A DNA stretch of 64,000 nt from Paenibacillus solanacearum (GTDB taxonomy: Bacteria; Bacillota; Bacilli; Paenibacillales; NBRC-103111), in NCBI RefSeq assembly GCF_910593845.1, contig NZ_CAJVAS010000027.1:23013-87012 (forward strand), written 5' to 3'. Numbering within the stretch: the first letter of the stretch is position 1; every line of letters starts with the position of its first letter. Below are positions 35,101 to 42,429 of this stretch, one piece after another. Made by a program: the position numbers and the translations under genes. The notes under the pieces were generated by a model. It saw nothing but the letters and a program-made list of their open reading frames with translations. It was not told the DNA's origin and did no database searches.

Positions 35101-35820
35101 GCTCCACTGCGCATAAGCGTTGACGCCGCGCAGGTCGCCGTCGCTGTACCGCGCCTCCGCTTGAAGCGAGGAGCTGTCGCCTTGGTTCATCGTGACCGAC
35201 TCCGGCATCACCGACAGGCTCGACACTCGAACCTGCTGGTCCTTGATCAGTGAGATATCGTCAAAATAAATGGCGGGCTGCTCCGTACCGCTGCTATCCT
35301 GCAGCAAAATGCCGTCGAACATGCCGTAGGGCAGATTCAGCGCGGTTAAGTTCAGTGTCGCCTTTTGCCAGCTGCTGGCCGCCGGTTTGCCTTGCGGCAG
35401 CATTTGATTCAGCGACATCTCGGCCACCTGCTGCCCACCGGCGTTCAGCACGAGGCGCAGCTGCTGTCCCCCTTCGGAGCCTCCATGCACCCAGAACTCG
35501 AGCATGCCGTAGTCCGAGACCTGCACGACGCGGTCCTTGTACAAGTACAAGCCGCCGTGGTTGCTCGGATTCATCTGAATCGCGTACGGCCCGCTGTGCG
35601 TAATTTTCGTTTGGCGCGTATTGACCGCCGCCCAGCTGTAATCCTGGAATCCGTTGCGCAGCTGATCGTCGTACACCACCAGCTTGGCGCTAGAATCCTC
35701 CGCCCGCGCCTTTGCTGCGAAGCCGGATGGGAACACACTCGTGCAGGCTAGCAGAGCGGATAAAGCAAATGCCGCTGCGCTTCGTAACGATGCGCGAACG
35801 GCGCGTTGGCTCCATGCCAT
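32170..35820 (-). CDS. Secreted multimodular GH44 endoglucanase / xyloglucanase
   Basis: 1,216 residues from ATG 35820 (GGGGGTG upstream). Signal peptide about 1-38. Three homologous beta-sandwich modules (about 46-190, 298-450 and 543-690; each starts with VYDD/YDEG ... DWSW and ends with YIDDVHLL-like sequence) alternate with two Big_2-like Ig domains (about 195-283 and 455-537). The modules look like carbohydrate-binding domains. The catalytic domain (about 705-1216) is GH44: IFGVNFEEMP, acid/base Glu in YALDNEPALWGH and nucleophile Glu in LAITEYNFGD. GH44 enzymes cut beta-1,4-glucan, xyloglucan or mannan. It lies between the sensor operon and a NarL-type regulator. Confidence 0.88.
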   Translation of the reverse strand: MAWSQRAVRASLRSAAAFALSALLACTSVFPSGFAAKARAEDSSAKLVVYDDQLRNGFQDYSWAAVNTRQTKITHSGPYAIQMNPSNHGGLYLYKDRVVQVSDYGMLEFWVHGGSEGGQQLRLVLNAGGQQVAEMSLNQMLPQGKPAASSWQKATLNLTALNLPYGMFDGILLQDSSGTEQPAIYFDDISLIKDQQVRVSSLSVMPESVTMNQGDSSSLQAEARYSDGDLRGVNAYAQWSSSNPQAVTVEPGGALRAVGAGASVVSATYQGFSDTVSVTVRSADPGPQQPPGQEPLPEVKGIVVYDDKLQSPFQDYSWAQHDVAHGGTVHTGAKAIQMDPSGEGGLYLYKGDGAVLVKDHDRLEFWIHGGAQGGQQLNLSFNSGGVSVATVSVSDITYGGAIPAGAWARAYVSLPELNLPGGIFDGILIRGATAGSQPPVYIDDVHLLEKYIAPPTLLELLLDKYESILLPGDKGALELTANYSDSTSKAVQAEAKWTTSDPGIATVERGVVTAQQQGIAKVTAELGGKHVSAYVQVTGVTPVRVYDEGPAAEFSDWSWGTRDMHSTKQAHQGKQSISFRARGYEGIWLHNNNRPYELSELYGVQLWLHGGTSGKQKLKLLLLSDRSVVGDYDLAPLLPAEGLPAGAWTQVTVKLADIGISSETFDGVGLQAWGEQDQGEIFIDDIALLRNTNPVPLPEPELPKVAVQVDMNSARRAVSQEIFGVNFEEMPAENASQMKFPIKRWGGNQMTRYNWELDVTNRGGDWYFLNLTNGTPDPSQLPNGSLSDRFIAQSIADQTKVLLQMPTIGWTPKSRDVSWSFSIEKYGAQAGNECDWGEAWCRKDAGNGKLKSGEYVTGNDPEDTSKRVGPEFIGRWVDHLKSRFGSAVRYYALDNEPALWGHAHWDVHPEMTTYDEIWKYTQDYAKVIKAKDPQAQIFGPVSWGWCEYFYSGKDGCYPGDDMRAHGDKPFLEWYLQQVSDYERKTGQRLVDVLDIHYYPAEGGIAFSNDESTETYKRRMKSLKSLYDPTFQDPSSWIQEPVRLIPRMRELIDQNAPGMRLAITEYNFGDGGGIGSGLAQAEALALFAREGVDVATRWGGLPANTPLEDAFKLYVNYDGKGSRIEGDMVQTVSSNLDAVGAYTVQAAGGTVYTLLFNKDAAPRVAEIASNGDLSGSHELYRFDGRQRLKFEQHVQGTQNGLSVKLPPRSATLIVSKR

Positions 35821-35952
35821 AGTAAACTCACACCCCCGATAAGTATCCAAAAAATGAAAACCGAATGACATTACTCATCATCGGGCTTTTGGGGGGGAGA
35901 TCGACAGTTCCGTAAGTCTTAATTCGGGAGGTGACGGCGTCATCATTTGTCG

Positions 35953-35964
35953 ATGACCAGTCAT
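35953..35964. promoter_or_regulatory. Palindrome upstream of GH44 (candidate NarL-type site)
   Basis: ATGAC-CA-GTCAT, a perfect inverted repeat about 133 bp upstream of the GH44 start. A related pair lies upstream of the response regulator at 36897-36929. The rest of 35821-36153 contains nothing I can assign. Confidence 0.45.
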
Positions 35965-36153
35965 GGTTTGCGTCGAAGGATGTGTTTGGAGCGGGAAGCG
36001 GAGGGCTGGGCAATATCAGGCCGTCCGCACGATGTGTTTTTCTGCTTGGCGAGGCGACCGTCCGCATTCTGCGTCTGGAGGGGCGCGGAGCTGTTCGAAC
36101 TATCGGTTGGGCTGCAAGAGAGCAGGCGGGGGCAGCGCAGGTTCCTGGATCGG

Positions 36154-36813
36154 CTATTCCCCCAGCATGCCGCGCAGCGTCATGACCGCGATGGTCCGGT
36201 CGTTCGTGCCGATTTTGTTATAGATCGCGCTGACGTAGTTTTTGGCCGTGCCTTCGCTCATGAATAACCGTTCGGCGATTTCCTTATTGCTGGCTCCTTC
36301 CAGCATAAGCTGGGCTACGCGCGTCTCTTTGTCGGTCAGATGGGCGCTGGCCGACTTGCGGAGCACCTTGTCCAGCGGATGCCTTCCCGTCGTGGCGGCG
36401 GCCAGCCGGGAGACAAGCTTGACGGCGATCGCGGAGGGCAGAATAAACTGCCCTGCCAGCGCATCGCGGATCGATTGCGTCAGCTTATCGCCGGACATGT
36501 CCTTCAGCAGGAAGCCGGTGGCGCCTGAAGCAAACGCGTCGATGATGTATTCTTCCTCGGCGAAGGTCGTCAGGATCAGCACCTGGACGTCGGGATAAAG
36601 CTCCTTGATCCGCTTCGTACAAGCAATGCCGCTCATGCCGGGCATCTGGATATCCATCAGCACAATATGCGGCCGCAGCCGTTCCGTCATTTCGAGCGCT
36701 TCGTCGCCCGTTCGGGCCGACCCGACGACTTCGATATCGTGTTCGAGATTCAGGATCGTTTCCAGTCCGTCCCGCATTAACGTATGGTCGTCCGCCATCA
36801 GCACTTTGATCAT
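36154..36813 (-). CDS. NarL/LuxR-type response regulator
   Basis: 219 residues from ATG 36813 (GGAG spaced 8 nt; GTG 36822 is too close to the site). The receiver domain has DDH, phosphoacceptor Asp in IVLMDIQMPGMSG, and LLKDM. The C-terminal GerE/LuxR helix-turn-helix is intact (LTDKETRVAQLMLEGASNKEIAERLFMSEGTAKNYVSAIYNKIG). NarL-type regulators are phosphorylated by HisKA_3 kinases, and the only such kinase in view is the receiver-kinase fusion at 29200-30309, which makes that its likely partner. No kinase is directly adjacent. Confidence 0.9.
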   Translation of the reverse strand: MIKVLMADDHTLMRDGLETILNLEHDIEVVGSARTGDEALEMTERLRPHIVLMDIQMPGMSGIACTKRIKELYPDVQVLILTTFAEEEYIIDAFASGATGFLLKDMSGDKLTQSIRDALAGQFILPSAIAVKLVSRLAAATTGRHPLDKVLRKSASAHLTDKETRVAQLMLEGASNKEIAERLFMSEGTAKNYVSAIYNKIGTNDRTIAVMTLRGMLGE

Positions 36814-36896
36814 CGTATCCACTCCGGTTCATGTGTCGACTTTGTGTATAGTATAACGTGAAAAATCGCGTTTCCACAACGATTCGCAGAACTTCA

Positions 36897-36929
36897 TGAC
36901 CGATCATGGAGCTGGGTCGTGACAAGTCA
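36897..36929. promoter_or_regulatory. Two TGAC-NN-GTCA-like palindromes upstream of the response regulator
   Basis: TGACCGATCA (36897-36906, one imperfect pair) and TGACAAGTCA (36920-36929, perfect), 23 bp apart. The 14-mer ATGACCGATCATGG here matches ATGACCAGTCATGG upstream of GH44 at 12 of 14 positions. Confidence 0.45.
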
Positions 36930-37000
36930 TAATAGGTGCAGGAAATGGCATCTCACCGTTCTATAAAAGGATGCAGCCCGTATCGCGGCACCGGCGCGGA

Positions 37001-38386
37001 TCAACGCCTCCTCGCGCCGATCAGCGCGAACGACAGGCCGGCTCCGACGCACAGGATGGCCGCCGTCAGGATGAGCGACCGCTGCATCCCGTCCATGAAC
37101 GTCGGGCCGGCGCCGACCATGGAGCCGAACAGGGCGACGCCGATCGTGGCGCCAAGCTGCCGGATGGAATTCAACGCCCCGGATGCCGCTCCGGTCTGAT
37201 CCTTCGGCACCGCAGCGATGACCGCGGCGATTAAGGACGGAATCGCGCAGGATACGCCGAATCCGACCAGTAGAAGCCCGGCGAACGTAAGCGCATAGCT
37301 CGAATCCGGCGAAGTCCACGCCTGCAGCAGCACGCCGAGCGCGCTTAGGGCAAATCCGACGGTCATCGGCAGCTTCGGCCCGATACGGGCGACGATTCGT
37401 CCGGTTACGAGCGGATTGAAGGCGAGCGGAACCGTCAACGGCAGCAATGCCAGACCGGCGATATGGGCGGGCCATGCCCGGACCTGCTGCAAATATAATG
37501 GAAGCACGAACAAGATGCCCGACAGCCCGATGTTAATCGCCATGCCGGCGAGCATCCCGGCGGAAATGGTTGCGCTCCTGAACATCTTCAGCGGCAGCAG
37601 CGGCGACCTTCCTCTGGCTTGTGCGAGAAGGAAGATGGCGGCGCAGAGCAGCGCTATACCGAATGCGGAGATAATGACCGGCGAGTGCCAGCCGTAGGAA
37701 TCGCCTTCCATCAGCGCGAACGATAACGAAGCGATCGCGGCAAATGCCGTCACCTGACCGATCGGGTCCAGGCGTTGCTGCGGCTTGCGTTCCGGCTCGC
37801 GCGCGAGCCGCGAAGTCAAGGCCCAGCTGATGACGGCGAGCGGCACCTGGAGCAGGAAAATGCTGCGCCAGCCGAGCGTATCGACGAGCGCGCCGCCGAC
37901 CACCGGCCCCGCGGCCATCGCTGCGCCGGTCACCGCCGCCCATACGCCGAGCGCCCGGGCGCGCGCCGCCGGTTCGGGATACGCGTGGGCGATCAGGGCG
38001 AGGGAGGAGGGCAGCAAGGCTGCACCTCCGACGCCGAGAGCGGCGCGCATGGCGATGAGCATGCCGAGTGATGAGGCGGCCGCGGTCAGGGCCGAAGCGG
38101 CCAGAAAGACGAAGAGGCCGGCGATATAGATGCGGCGGGCTCCCAGCTTGTCGGACAAGGCGCCCATCGACAGCAGCAGTCCGGCGAATACAATCGTATA
38201 GGCGTTGACGACCCACTGCAGACCGTCCATTCCGCCGCCCAGATCGGCGCGGATGGACGGCAGCGCGACACCCACGACCGTCGTGTCGAGCAAGACCATG
38301 AAGTAGCCGAGCGATAGTCCGAGCAGCAGAAACGCTCTGGAGCGTCCGGCTGCCGAGTATGCTGCCAGAGGCAGCTGTTTTTCCAA
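37001..38386 (-). CDS. MFS transporter, DHA2 family
   Basis: 461 residues from TTG 38386 behind AAGGGG. Fourteen hydrophobic segments; LLDTTVVGVALPSIRADLG (motif D1), WVVNAYTIVFAGLLLSMGALSDKLGARR (motif A) and GVWAAVTGAAMAAGPVVGGALVDTLGWR (motif C) are typical of DHA2 multidrug exporters. It is divergent from the XRE regulator at 38585 and shares a region with several TACGGAW sequences, so that regulator probably controls it. Confidence 0.9.
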   Translation of the reverse strand: MEKQLPLAAYSAAGRSRAFLLLGLSLGYFMVLLDTTVVGVALPSIRADLGGGMDGLQWVVNAYTIVFAGLLLSMGALSDKLGARRIYIAGLFVFLAASALTAAASSLGMLIAMRAALGVGGAALLPSSLALIAHAYPEPAARARALGVWAAVTGAAMAAGPVVGGALVDTLGWRSIFLLQVPLAVISWALTSRLAREPERKPQQRLDPIGQVTAFAAIASLSFALMEGDSYGWHSPVIISAFGIALLCAAIFLLAQARGRSPLLPLKMFRSATISAGMLAGMAINIGLSGILFVLPLYLQQVRAWPAHIAGLALLPLTVPLAFNPLVTGRIVARIGPKLPMTVGFALSALGVLLQAWTSPDSSYALTFAGLLLVGFGVSCAIPSLIAAVIAAVPKDQTGAASGALNSIRQLGATIGVALFGSMVGAGPTFMDGMQRSLILTAAILCVGAGLSFALIGARRR

Positions 38387-38400
38387 TGACGATGTCCCCT

Positions 38401-38475
38401 TTCCGTAATACGGTTGATTCGTTTCTTGAAGCGCCGACCCGCTTACGGAAAGTGTATAATGGTTCGTATACGGAT
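38401..38475. promoter_or_regulatory. Cluster of TACGGAW elements between MFS and XRE genes
   Basis: TTCCGTA (38401-38407, inverse orientation, within the palindrome CCGTAATACGG 38403-38413), TACGGAA (38444-38450) and TACGGAT (38469-38475). Candidate operators of the divergent regulator. A TATAAT at 38455 has no convincing -35. Confidence 0.4.
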
Positions 38476-38584
38476 ATAAGATGACGGTTTATCCTGGGAG
38501 TCGTTCTCCTACGAACGCGGAACGCGGAATGGGGGATGCGGATTAGGAGACGAGAACGCAGGAACAGGAAACGGGGCATGAGCT

Positions 38585-39421
38585 ATGGAATCATCACGTC
38601 AGCAGAGACTTCAAGAGCTGGCGCAGTTTTTGCGGACGCGGCGCGCTCGTATCGCGCCCGAGCAGGCGGGACTGCCCGGCGGCGGACGGCGGCGCACGCC
38701 CGGGCTGCGGCGCGGGGAAGTCGCTCTGCTCGCAGGCGTCAGCGTCGATTGGTATACTTGGCTGGAGCAGGCGCGGGACATTCAGGTGTCCCCGCAAGTG
38801 CTGGAAAGCGTCGCGCGTGCGCTTCAACTGGACATGAACGAGCGCAAGCATTTGTTTTTGCTTGCGCTGCAGCAGCTCCCGGCCGATCCGGCTCCAACCG
38901 GAAGCGGCATTGCGCCGACGCTGCAGCGTTTCCTCGATCTGCAGGGGACCAGTCCCGCATACGTGACTGACGAACGGCTCCATATCGTCGCATGGAACGA
39001 GGCGGCAAACAAAATATACGGCGACTATGAGACGTTGTCGCCGCGCGAGCGCAATTCGGTGTGGCGGACGTTCACCTCGCCGGCTGTCCGACTGCTGCTG
39101 CGCGAGCATTGGGAGGCGCATGCGAGGCATCGGCTGGCGCACTTTCGCGCCGCTTACGGGAAGTTCGCCGGCGATCCCTGGTGGATGGGCTTCATTGCGG
39201 AATTGAGCGAGGCGAGCGCGGAATTCAGGGCGTGGTGGCCGCAGCATGATGTGCTGAGCGGCCCCGAAGGGAAGAAGATCAACGATCACCCGGCCGTTGG
39301 GCGGCTCGTATTTGACCAAATTTCATTTCTGGTATCGGATGCCCCGCATTTGACGGTGACGGTCAATGTGCCGTCGAACGACGATACGGCGGCCAAGGTC
39401 AGAGCGCTTTTGGCCGAATAA
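38585..39421 (+). CDS. XRE-family regulator with MmyB-like ligand domain
   Basis: 278 residues. The N-terminal HTH (about 5-70: LAQFLRTRRARIAPEQAGLPGGGRRRTPGLRREEVA-type, here RRGEVALLAGVSVDWYTWLEQARD) is the Actinobacteria-like MmyB pattern, and the C-terminal domain (about 105-275) is the PAS-like MmyB ligand-binding domain (YVTDERLHIVAWNEAANKIYGDY). Members of this family usually sit next to and repress an MFS pump or an oxidoreductase gene, here the divergent DHA2 transporter. The ligand may be a fatty acid or small lipophile. Confidence 0.88.
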   Translation: MESSRQQRLQELAQFLRTRRARIAPEQAGLPGGGRRRTPGLRRGEVALLAGVSVDWYTWLEQARDIQVSPQVLESVARALQLDMNERKHLFLLALQQLPADPAPTGSGIAPTLQRFLDLQGTSPAYVTDERLHIVAWNEAANKIYGDYETLSPRERNSVWRTFTSPAVRLLLREHWEAHARHRLAHFRAAYGKFAGDPWWMGFIAELSEASAEFRAWWPQHDVLSGPEGKKINDHPAVGRLVFDQISFLVSDAPHLTVTVNVPSNDDTAAKVRALLAE

Positions 39422-39473
39422 GCGGCGGCGGGTGCTCCGAAATGTTCACATGAGATGGAAACCGATCTGCACA

Positions 39474-39516
39474 CAAAGGACCTCGCTTTCACGGACAGGT
39501 GAAGGGAGATCCTTTG
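39474..39516. terminator. Imperfect long hairpin after the XRE gene
   Basis: CAAAGGA (39474-39480) / TCCTTTG (39510-39516) with an inner CTTTCAC / GTGAAGG pairing. It lies between convergent genes. No clear T-run, so termination is plausible but not shown. Confidence 0.4.
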
Positions 39517-39590
39517 TTGATACAATGGGGCTGTAAGCAGGCGGGATTCATCGCTTCGGAAGCAGCGTGGATCAGGCGTCGAAGATAGCT

Positions 39591-39869
39591 CTATTCCGCG
39601 GTGCTGCCGAACCGTTTGGCCGACCGCAGCCGTGCGCGCTCCGCTTCCGTTTCGCGATTGCGCGGCTCGGCGTTCGTAACCAGAGAGTCCATCAGCTTGC
39701 GGGCTGCCGCGGCCACTTCTTCCACGGCGCGGTTGAATGCTTCCTCATTCGCCTTCGAAGGCTTCGTAAAGCCGGAGAGCTTTCGGACAAATTGAATGGA
39801 AGCATCCTCGACCTCTTGATCGCTAGCGGGCGGTTCGAAGTTGAACAATGTTTTAATATTTCGGCACAT
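39591..39869 (-). CDS. DUF2277 domain-containing protein
   Basis: 92 residues. The opening MCRNIKTLFNFEPPASDQEVEDASIQFVRKLSGFTKPSK is the highly conserved DUF2277 signature. Small soluble helical protein of unknown function, widely spread in bacteria. ATG 39869 has AAAGGAG at good distance. Its promoter region abuts the HTH remnant on the other strand. Confidence 0.9.
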   Translation of the reverse strand: MCRNIKTLFNFEPPASDQEVEDASIQFVRKLSGFTKPSKANEEAFNRAVEEVAAAARKLMDSLVTNAEPRNRETEAERARLRSAKRFGSTAE

Positions 39870-39912
39870 AACGGTCTCCTTTCGAAGCGTTCTTAATATA
39901 TATATTCATCTT

Positions 39913-40046
39913 ACTATAGATGAAATCCGCCGCGCCAGCCGAAACAGATGAAGTCAGATACGCTGGACGCGCTGTGTACGGCGCTGGAATGTACGCCGAA
40001 TGATTTATGGGTTCATACCCGGCCAGACGAAATGAGAGGTGCGTAA
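39913..40046 (+). pseudogene. Remnant of a YozG-like Cro/C1-type HTH gene (HTH_26), frameshifted and N-truncated
   Basis: One frame encodes TIDEIRRASRN, and a shift of one base near 39947 continues in the next frame as MKSDTLDALCTALECTPNDL then WVHTRPDEMRGA and a stop at 40044-40046. Together these read as the second half of a small HTH_26 protein (typical layout: ...DxIRRxxRxxMKLDTLDALCxALxCTPxDL). The first helices are not found upstream, where the DUF2277 promoter region begins. The remnant ends just before the deformylase start, whose RBS overlaps its last codons. Confidence 0.7.
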
Positions 40047-40050
40047 ACCC

Positions 40051-40566
40051 ATGACGGTAAGACCTATTTTGCCTTTTGGCGATGCCGTGCTGCGCAAGCA
40101 AGCGAAGCCGGCCGACCCGGTTTCGCCGAAAACGCATAAAATTCTCGATGACCTGGCGGAGACGTTGTATGACCAGGACGGGCGGGCAGGGCTGGCCGCG
40201 CCGCAAATCGGCCTGCTCCGGCGGCTGATCGTCATGGATTGCGGAGACGGGCTGATCGAGCTGATTAATCCGGAGATCCTCGATAGGAGCGGGACGCAGA
40301 GCGGTCCGGAGGCTTGCTTATCGTTTCCCGGATATTACGGAACGGTGACCCGGTCGAATGTTGTTCGCATCAAGACGTTCAACCGGCAAGGAGAAGAATG
40401 GATCATGGAAGGCGAGGGCTATCTTGCCCGCTGCATGCAGCATGAGATCGATCACTTGAACGGGGTGCTGTTCGTCGATCATGTGAAGGAGCCTTGGCTG
40501 TATCATGAGCAAACGAACCATCGCATCGGCCTGCTGGACGTCATCCGCCTCAGCAAGCCAGAGTAA
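40051..40566 (+). CDS. def: Peptide deformylase
   Basis: 171 residues from ATG 40051 (GAGGTG spaced 9 nt; GTG 40039 is an alternative). All three deformylase motifs are present: GLAAPQIG, EACLS (usual EGCLS; Cys is a metal ligand) and QHEIDHLNGVLF (HExxH metal site). It removes the N-formyl group from nascent proteins. The gene is not next to fmt or priA, as the housekeeping def often is, so it may be a second deformylase. Monocistronic with a downstream hairpin. Confidence 0.92.
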   Translation: MTVRPILPFGDAVLRKQAKPADPVSPKTHKILDDLAETLYDQDGRAGLAAPQIGLLRRLIVMDCGDGLIELINPEILDRSGTQSGPEACLSFPGYYGTVTRSNVVRIKTFNRQGEEWIMEGEGYLARCMQHEIDHLNGVLFVDHVKEPWLYHEQTNHRIGLLDVIRLSKPE

Positions 40567-40690
40567 TGGCGGCTGTGCCGTGATGTGACGGACGCTTTCA
40601 TGGAAGCTTTCGGAGGAAGCGTTCGAAGTAAGCTGCAACTAGGGGAGAAGCGGGTAAGGGATACGGTGACAAACCGGGTTCCGAAGGTTG

Positions 40691-40722
40691 AGGTCGGCCG
40701 ATATGTTATTGGCCGGCCTTTT
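40691..40722 (+). terminator. Intrinsic terminator after def
   Basis: AGGTCGGCC (40691-40699) pairs with GGCCGGCCT (40711-40719), one wobble, followed by TTTT. Confidence 0.8.
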
Positions 40723-40927
40723 CGTGTGCGGCGTGCCGCTGATTGCGTTTCGAAGAGGGCATTCTTGGACAAAAACGGCACTCTATCGCGGGAAAGCGCC
40801 TTCATCCATATCTCTCTCAGGGGAGTTTATGGAATTCGGATAAATGTAATGAAAATGTATGAAAACTGTGCTACGATAGGGAAATTGAAAATTCAACGGA
40901 CGATGATAAGAATAGAAAGGTGACATC

Positions 40928-42331
40928 ATGAGTACCACAACAGCGAAGAAAGGAGCGGCAGGTATCGAAGCCGAAGGCTTTGGCTTGTTTACGCTCACTT
41001 GGCCTATTTTTTTGGAATTATTTTTATTTATGCTGATGGGCACCGCCGACACGCTTATGCTCAGCTCGGTGTCGGACGAAGCGGTGTCGGCGGTCGGCGT
41101 GGCGAATCAATATGTGTTCATTGCGATTCTCGTTCTCGAAGTGATCGGCAACGGCGCTTCGATTGTCATCGCCCAATATATCGGCGCGCGCAAACGAATC
41201 GAAGCGGCGCGCATCTCTGCGATTGCCATTACGCTGAACCTGCTGATCGGCGTAACGCTAAGCGCCCTGTTCATTGCCCTCGGCAAACCGCTGCTGCGGG
41301 CGGTTAACTTGCAGGGAGACGTGCTCGGCTATGCCCAGTCGTATTTGATCATTGTCGGCGGCGGCTTGTTCTTGCAGGCGCTGATCAATACGCTCTCCAG
41401 CATCATTCGGACGTACGGTTATACAAGACAATCGATGCTTGTTTCCCTCGGGATGAACGTCGTTCATATCATCGGCAATTATTTGCTCATCTTCGGGCAT
41501 ATGGGATTTCCGGAAATGGGCGTCGCCGGCGCGGCCGTATCGACGATCGTCAGCCGCGGCATCGCGCTGCTCGTGTTTTTCTGGCTGTTTTACCGGCTGA
41601 TGGAAGTTCGTATCGCCATCGCGGACTACTTCCGCATGTCGCGCGAATATATACGCAAAATATTAAAGATCGGCATCCCATCTGCCTTCGAGCAGGTCAC
41701 GTACCACAGCTGTCAATCGGTGTTCCTGTATTTCGTGACGTTCCTCGGCGTGGAGGCGCTCGCTTCCAGGCAGTATGCCATGAACATCTCGATGTATATT
41801 TATTTGTTCAGCTCGGCCGTCGGCATCGGGACGGCCATCATCACCGGACGGCTGATCGGCGCGGGGCGAAGGGAAGAAGCCTATAGCCGCGTATGGACAA
41901 GCCTCAAGTGGGGGCTGGGCATCACCGTCTTAATCGATGCGGCGGCTATCGCGTTCCGCGAGCCTTTGATCGGGTTGTTCACGCAGGACCAGACGATTAT
42001 CCGGCTGGCGTCGCAGGTTATCGTGATCAGCCTTATTTTGGAGACGGGGCGAACGTTCAACCTGATATTGATCAACTCGCTGCGGGCAGCCGGCGACGCG
42101 AATTTCACCGTGTATATGGGCCTGCTCTCCATGGTGGGCATGAGCCTGCCGCTCGGATATTTCCTGGCGTTCCGGCTCGAACTGGGGCTGGCGGGCATTT
42201 GGCTGGCGATTGCGGCCGACGAATGGCTGCGCGGCGTCATCATGTTCTTCCGCTGGCGAAGCCGGGCATGGGAGAAAAAGGCGCTCGTCGATCTGGCGGG
42301 GCAAGGTGCGCTCGCCGTTTCCGGCACATGA
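40928..42331 (+). CDS. MATE family efflux transporter
   Basis: 467 residues, 12 predicted membrane helices in two halves (FTLTWPIFLELFLFMLMGTADTLMLSSVSDEAVSAVGVANQ; and KIGIPSAFEQVTYHSCQSVFLYFVTFLGVEALASRQYAMNI). This is the NorM/DinF-like cation:multidrug antiporter fold. ATG 40928 follows AAAGGTGA. The permease gene 98 bp downstream is on the same strand but probably has its own start point. Confidence 0.92.
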   Translation: MSTTTAKKGAAGIEAEGFGLFTLTWPIFLELFLFMLMGTADTLMLSSVSDEAVSAVGVANQYVFIAILVLEVIGNGASIVIAQYIGARKRIEAARISAIAITLNLLIGVTLSALFIALGKPLLRAVNLQGDVLGYAQSYLIIVGGGLFLQALINTLSSIIRTYGYTRQSMLVSLGMNVVHIIGNYLLIFGHMGFPEMGVAGAAVSTIVSRGIALLVFFWLFYRLMEVRIAIADYFRMSREYIRKILKIGIPSAFEQVTYHSCQSVFLYFVTFLGVEALASRQYAMNISMYIYLFSSAVGIGTAIITGRLIGAGRREEAYSRVWTSLKWGLGITVLIDAAAIAFREPLIGLFTQDQTIIRLASQVIVISLILETGRTFNLILINSLRAAGDANFTVYMGLLSMVGMSLPLGYFLAFRLELGLAGIWLAIAADEWLRGVIMFFRWRSRAWEKKALVDLAGQGALAVSGT

Positions 42332-42429
42332 CCTTGGGCACCATACAACAAGGGGAACGAACGTGCCGTCCGGCTGTGCTAGTCATGATATAATGATGCT
42401 ATGTTCGATATAACGATTCGGAGGGTGCC

